Positions 61,786-64,000 of a DNA stretch of 64,000 bases are shown piece after piece. Origin of the DNA: Lycocorax pyrrhopterus obiensis (Eukaryota > Chordata > Aves > Passeriformes > Paradisaeidae); the NCBI GenBank assembly GCA_014706295.1, contig JACSVZ010000011.1:14825329-14889328 (forward strand), in the 5' to 3' direction. The position numbers and the translations under genes were made by a program. Position 1 is the stretch's first letter; each line of letters begins with the position of its first letter. A model generated the notes under the pieces. That model made no database searches and was not told the DNA's origin. It saw nothing but the letters and a program-made list of their open reading frames with translations.

Positions 61786-64000
61786 GGGATTCCTTTGCAG
61801 CAGTGGCTTTATGAGCAATTGGAAGGAATCTTACAGGCTCCAGTGTCAGACTGAGCCTTCTTCTTTGTGCTTGGGCCAGTCTTGTCAGTTGGCAGCCAAA
61901 CTTTCTGAAAAGGGGTCGATATCCCTGTAGGAGAAGCACATTGTGATGGAGTCCCCTCCTTTCCCATGAAGGACCTGTCACTCCTGTTAGTGAGCGTAGG
62001 AAATACCTTAAGAGAAGAGAGTTTTCTTTCTCTTACGAATTTCTCTACAATAAAGTAGTAGGAAAAGCAGATAAAGTGTTTGTTTTTGCTTCTGGTTTTC
62101 TCCAAACAAGACCATAATTTGAGCTCTGAGTTGTATAGACCTTGGTTTCTGGGAAAAACTACAATACTTCTAAAATGTCAAGGAGAAATTTTGTATGAGC
62201 ACACACATTTTAATAAAGACCTGTATTTTATTTCTCACAGCACTTAATGTGAAGAGGCCTTTAGTATTCAGTGGTGAACATCTTAAACTTCTCTGTGCAA
62301 GTAGTGATACTCTCTGTTTAGTTTCTCCAGTCCACTACTGGTTTCTGGGACACTGGTATTTTCCAGAAGCTGTTGGTCTTGGTGACACATGACCTAATAA
62401 CTGAAAATTTATAAAATAGATAATAGATAGGCATGCCTTCTGAAATTCTGCTTTTCTGACACACTTTGTGGCTCTAGGTGCTATTTTTTGTCGCCAGATG
62501 TAAGGGTGTGCTCATAGTCACATCACAACCTGGGACCCTGTTCTTCTCTGGTTGATAGCAACTGGAAAATAGTCTTGAAGAACAGATCTCCTTCTGGATG
62601 AGAAAACTGAAATGGAACAACTCCAGAAAAAGGATCCCTAAATTTCATTAAAACCTCTTGCAGCTGGGGAAGCTGGGGGTGCTTGTATTGCAGAGAGCAG
62701 AGGGGAAATCGCTGAAATTGTGCATCTCCTGCCTTAATCAAATAAGTTGTAGAGAAAAAAAAACCTTCTTGAATGTGCTTGGGAATCTGAGAGATTGTGG
62801 AAACTACGTGAAGAATGAAGAAATGTCATCCTCTGCTCAGCAGGAATTTAACGGGGCTGGTTGCATACAGGAAACAAATGATGCAACAGAGGGAGCCTTG
62901 AGAAAAACATAAATAATAAATGGGAGGAAAGAGTTACTCTGGAAAGAGATATTTAATAGGAATTGGAATAGTACTTTAAAGCTAAGAAGCCTTCCTTGTT
63001 TGAAAGTAAAAGTCAGATGATTCATCTATAAGTTATCATACTTCTGAGATTTGGTAGAAATCTTTTATTCCTGTTAGGATTTGTTAGGTGTTGCAGACTT
63101 GTCCACAGATAAAATCTGAGCTCTGAATATATAAACACTGGTAAATTATGCCATATTCCTATAAATATATTCTAGAAAATCCTTCATCCTCACAGAAAAA
63201 AAAAAGATTTTGTTTTGTTTGCATTATCTATACTCTTGAGTTGATACAGCTGTTTCTCTTTCTGAGACATTTTTATCCATGTAGTTTCAAGTAAAGCTTT
63301 GGGCAGAAGGGTTTTGCAGATTATTTTAGATCCTGCAGTTCTGTGATTGCAGCACTCAAACTTTCCCTAGGAGCAGGACAGTGCCTTCCAGCTTTTTTTT
63401 GCTCTCACAGTTAGGATTCTGTGGGCAAAATAAGCTAAAAACCTAACTTAGTTTGATGTCCCAAAGTCAACTTTGGGAGAAGACAGAATAAAACAATATT
63501 GCTGTTTAATGTTTGATTTACCTCTTACTCCATTGTAGCACAGCCACAGTGTGGCTAACACATAAAATGGATGTCCAATAAAAAATAGGGATCAAGGATT
63601 CCTAGCACAAATTTTTTCAGAGAAAGCCAGTTGTCTTTTAGTATTTAGTATTTCTGGCTTGTTTTCTGCAGATACGTTCCCCACTGGATATTTCCACCAG
63701 GAATGAATGAACTCCATCTTCCCTCCTTGTGAAGGCAGTGCTAGGATTAGGATGAGAATGTGAAAAGAGTTCTCAGTGCACCTAAATGGCTGGATTTGTT
63801 CAAGTTGCTTCTTTTATATGTATCAAGTCTTTCCCCTCTGCTGGTTTCCAGCTCAGGCAGTTCATTGAATGTCTCTGTTATGGAAAGTCAAATAAATGAT
63901 CTGTTTATAATAATGTTCTGGGCTAAGATGGATTTGGCATGAGCTGATTTTTGTGCAGCTGGCAGAGGCAGACCAACCAATCTTTCATATTAGTGTTTTG

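Larger units (their letters stand above)
59819..64000 (+). other. WWOX: WWOX intron 6, 5' part (continues past the window end)
   Basis: This runs from the GTGAGT donor to the end of the window. No sequence resembling WWOX exon 7 (which carries a Val-Asn-His-Leu-Gly-His-Phe type motif) was seen. The stretch holds an A-rich tract at 60283-60318, an old CR1 3' end at 61567-61627 and a CpG cluster at 61694-61785. The rest is ordinary AT-rich intron with no recognisable gene. Confidence 0.85.

Noticed and set aside
63330..63350. CAGTTCTGTGATTG resembling a CR1 tail
   Set aside because: The expected CTTCCAACC block is missing upstream.
1..64000. tRNA, snoRNA, CRISPR arrays, operons or viral genes
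   Set aside because: No tRNA box motifs, repeat-spacer arrays, prokaryotic-style gene packing or viral protein signatures were seen.

Overview
The window is vertebrate, almost certainly avian and probably passerine, nuclear DNA. It is AT-rich, and CpG is depleted except in a few patches. No protein gene is complete and interspersed repeats are sparse. The recognisable repeats are 5'-truncated 3' ends of CR1 LINEs whose wording is typical of birds. Nothing looks bacterial, viral or plasmid-borne.

One coding segment can be identified with confidence: an 89-bp internal exon at 59730-59818 on the + strand. It has a strong 3' splice site before it and a GTGAGT donor after it. Its translation, with the core [16 protein letters not shown], matches exon 6 of WWOX (WW-domain oxidoreductase), in the short-chain dehydrogenase/reductase (SDR) domain. 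The window is therefore read as the last ~59.7 kb of WWOX intron 5, exon 6, and the first ~4.2 kb of intron 6. Exons 5 and 7 were not found and should lie outside.

Layout. 1-59729 is intron with no supported gene. Its longest open frames are 130-147 codons (for example 30740-31183 minus and 6273-6704 minus); none has a recognisable domain, and such lengths are expected by chance. Within it are CR1 pieces (11976-12192 plus, 42968-43020 minus, 58988-59183 minus), a pair of diverged 97-bp direct repeats (1409-1505 and 3224-3320), a 26-bp tandem duplication (7181-7232), microsatellites and homopolymers, several perfect inverted repeats (best at 37238-37280 and 11138-11184), GC/CpG-richer patches (6350-6692, 17723-17890, 30840-31130, 31520-31900, 35130-35580), and stretches that look like candidate conserved non-coding elements (17020-17420, 17995-18240, 24350-24900, 26640-27030, 51290-51720). 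59819-64000 is intron 6, with an old CR1 3' end at 61567-61627 and a small CpG cluster at 61694-61785.

I found no convincing new biological system. The points most worth checking are the paired 97-bp repeat of unknown family, the near-perfect hairpins, the NFI-half-site cluster at 18000-18116, and the candidate regulatory elements inside this very large intron of a gene known in mammals as a common fragile site.
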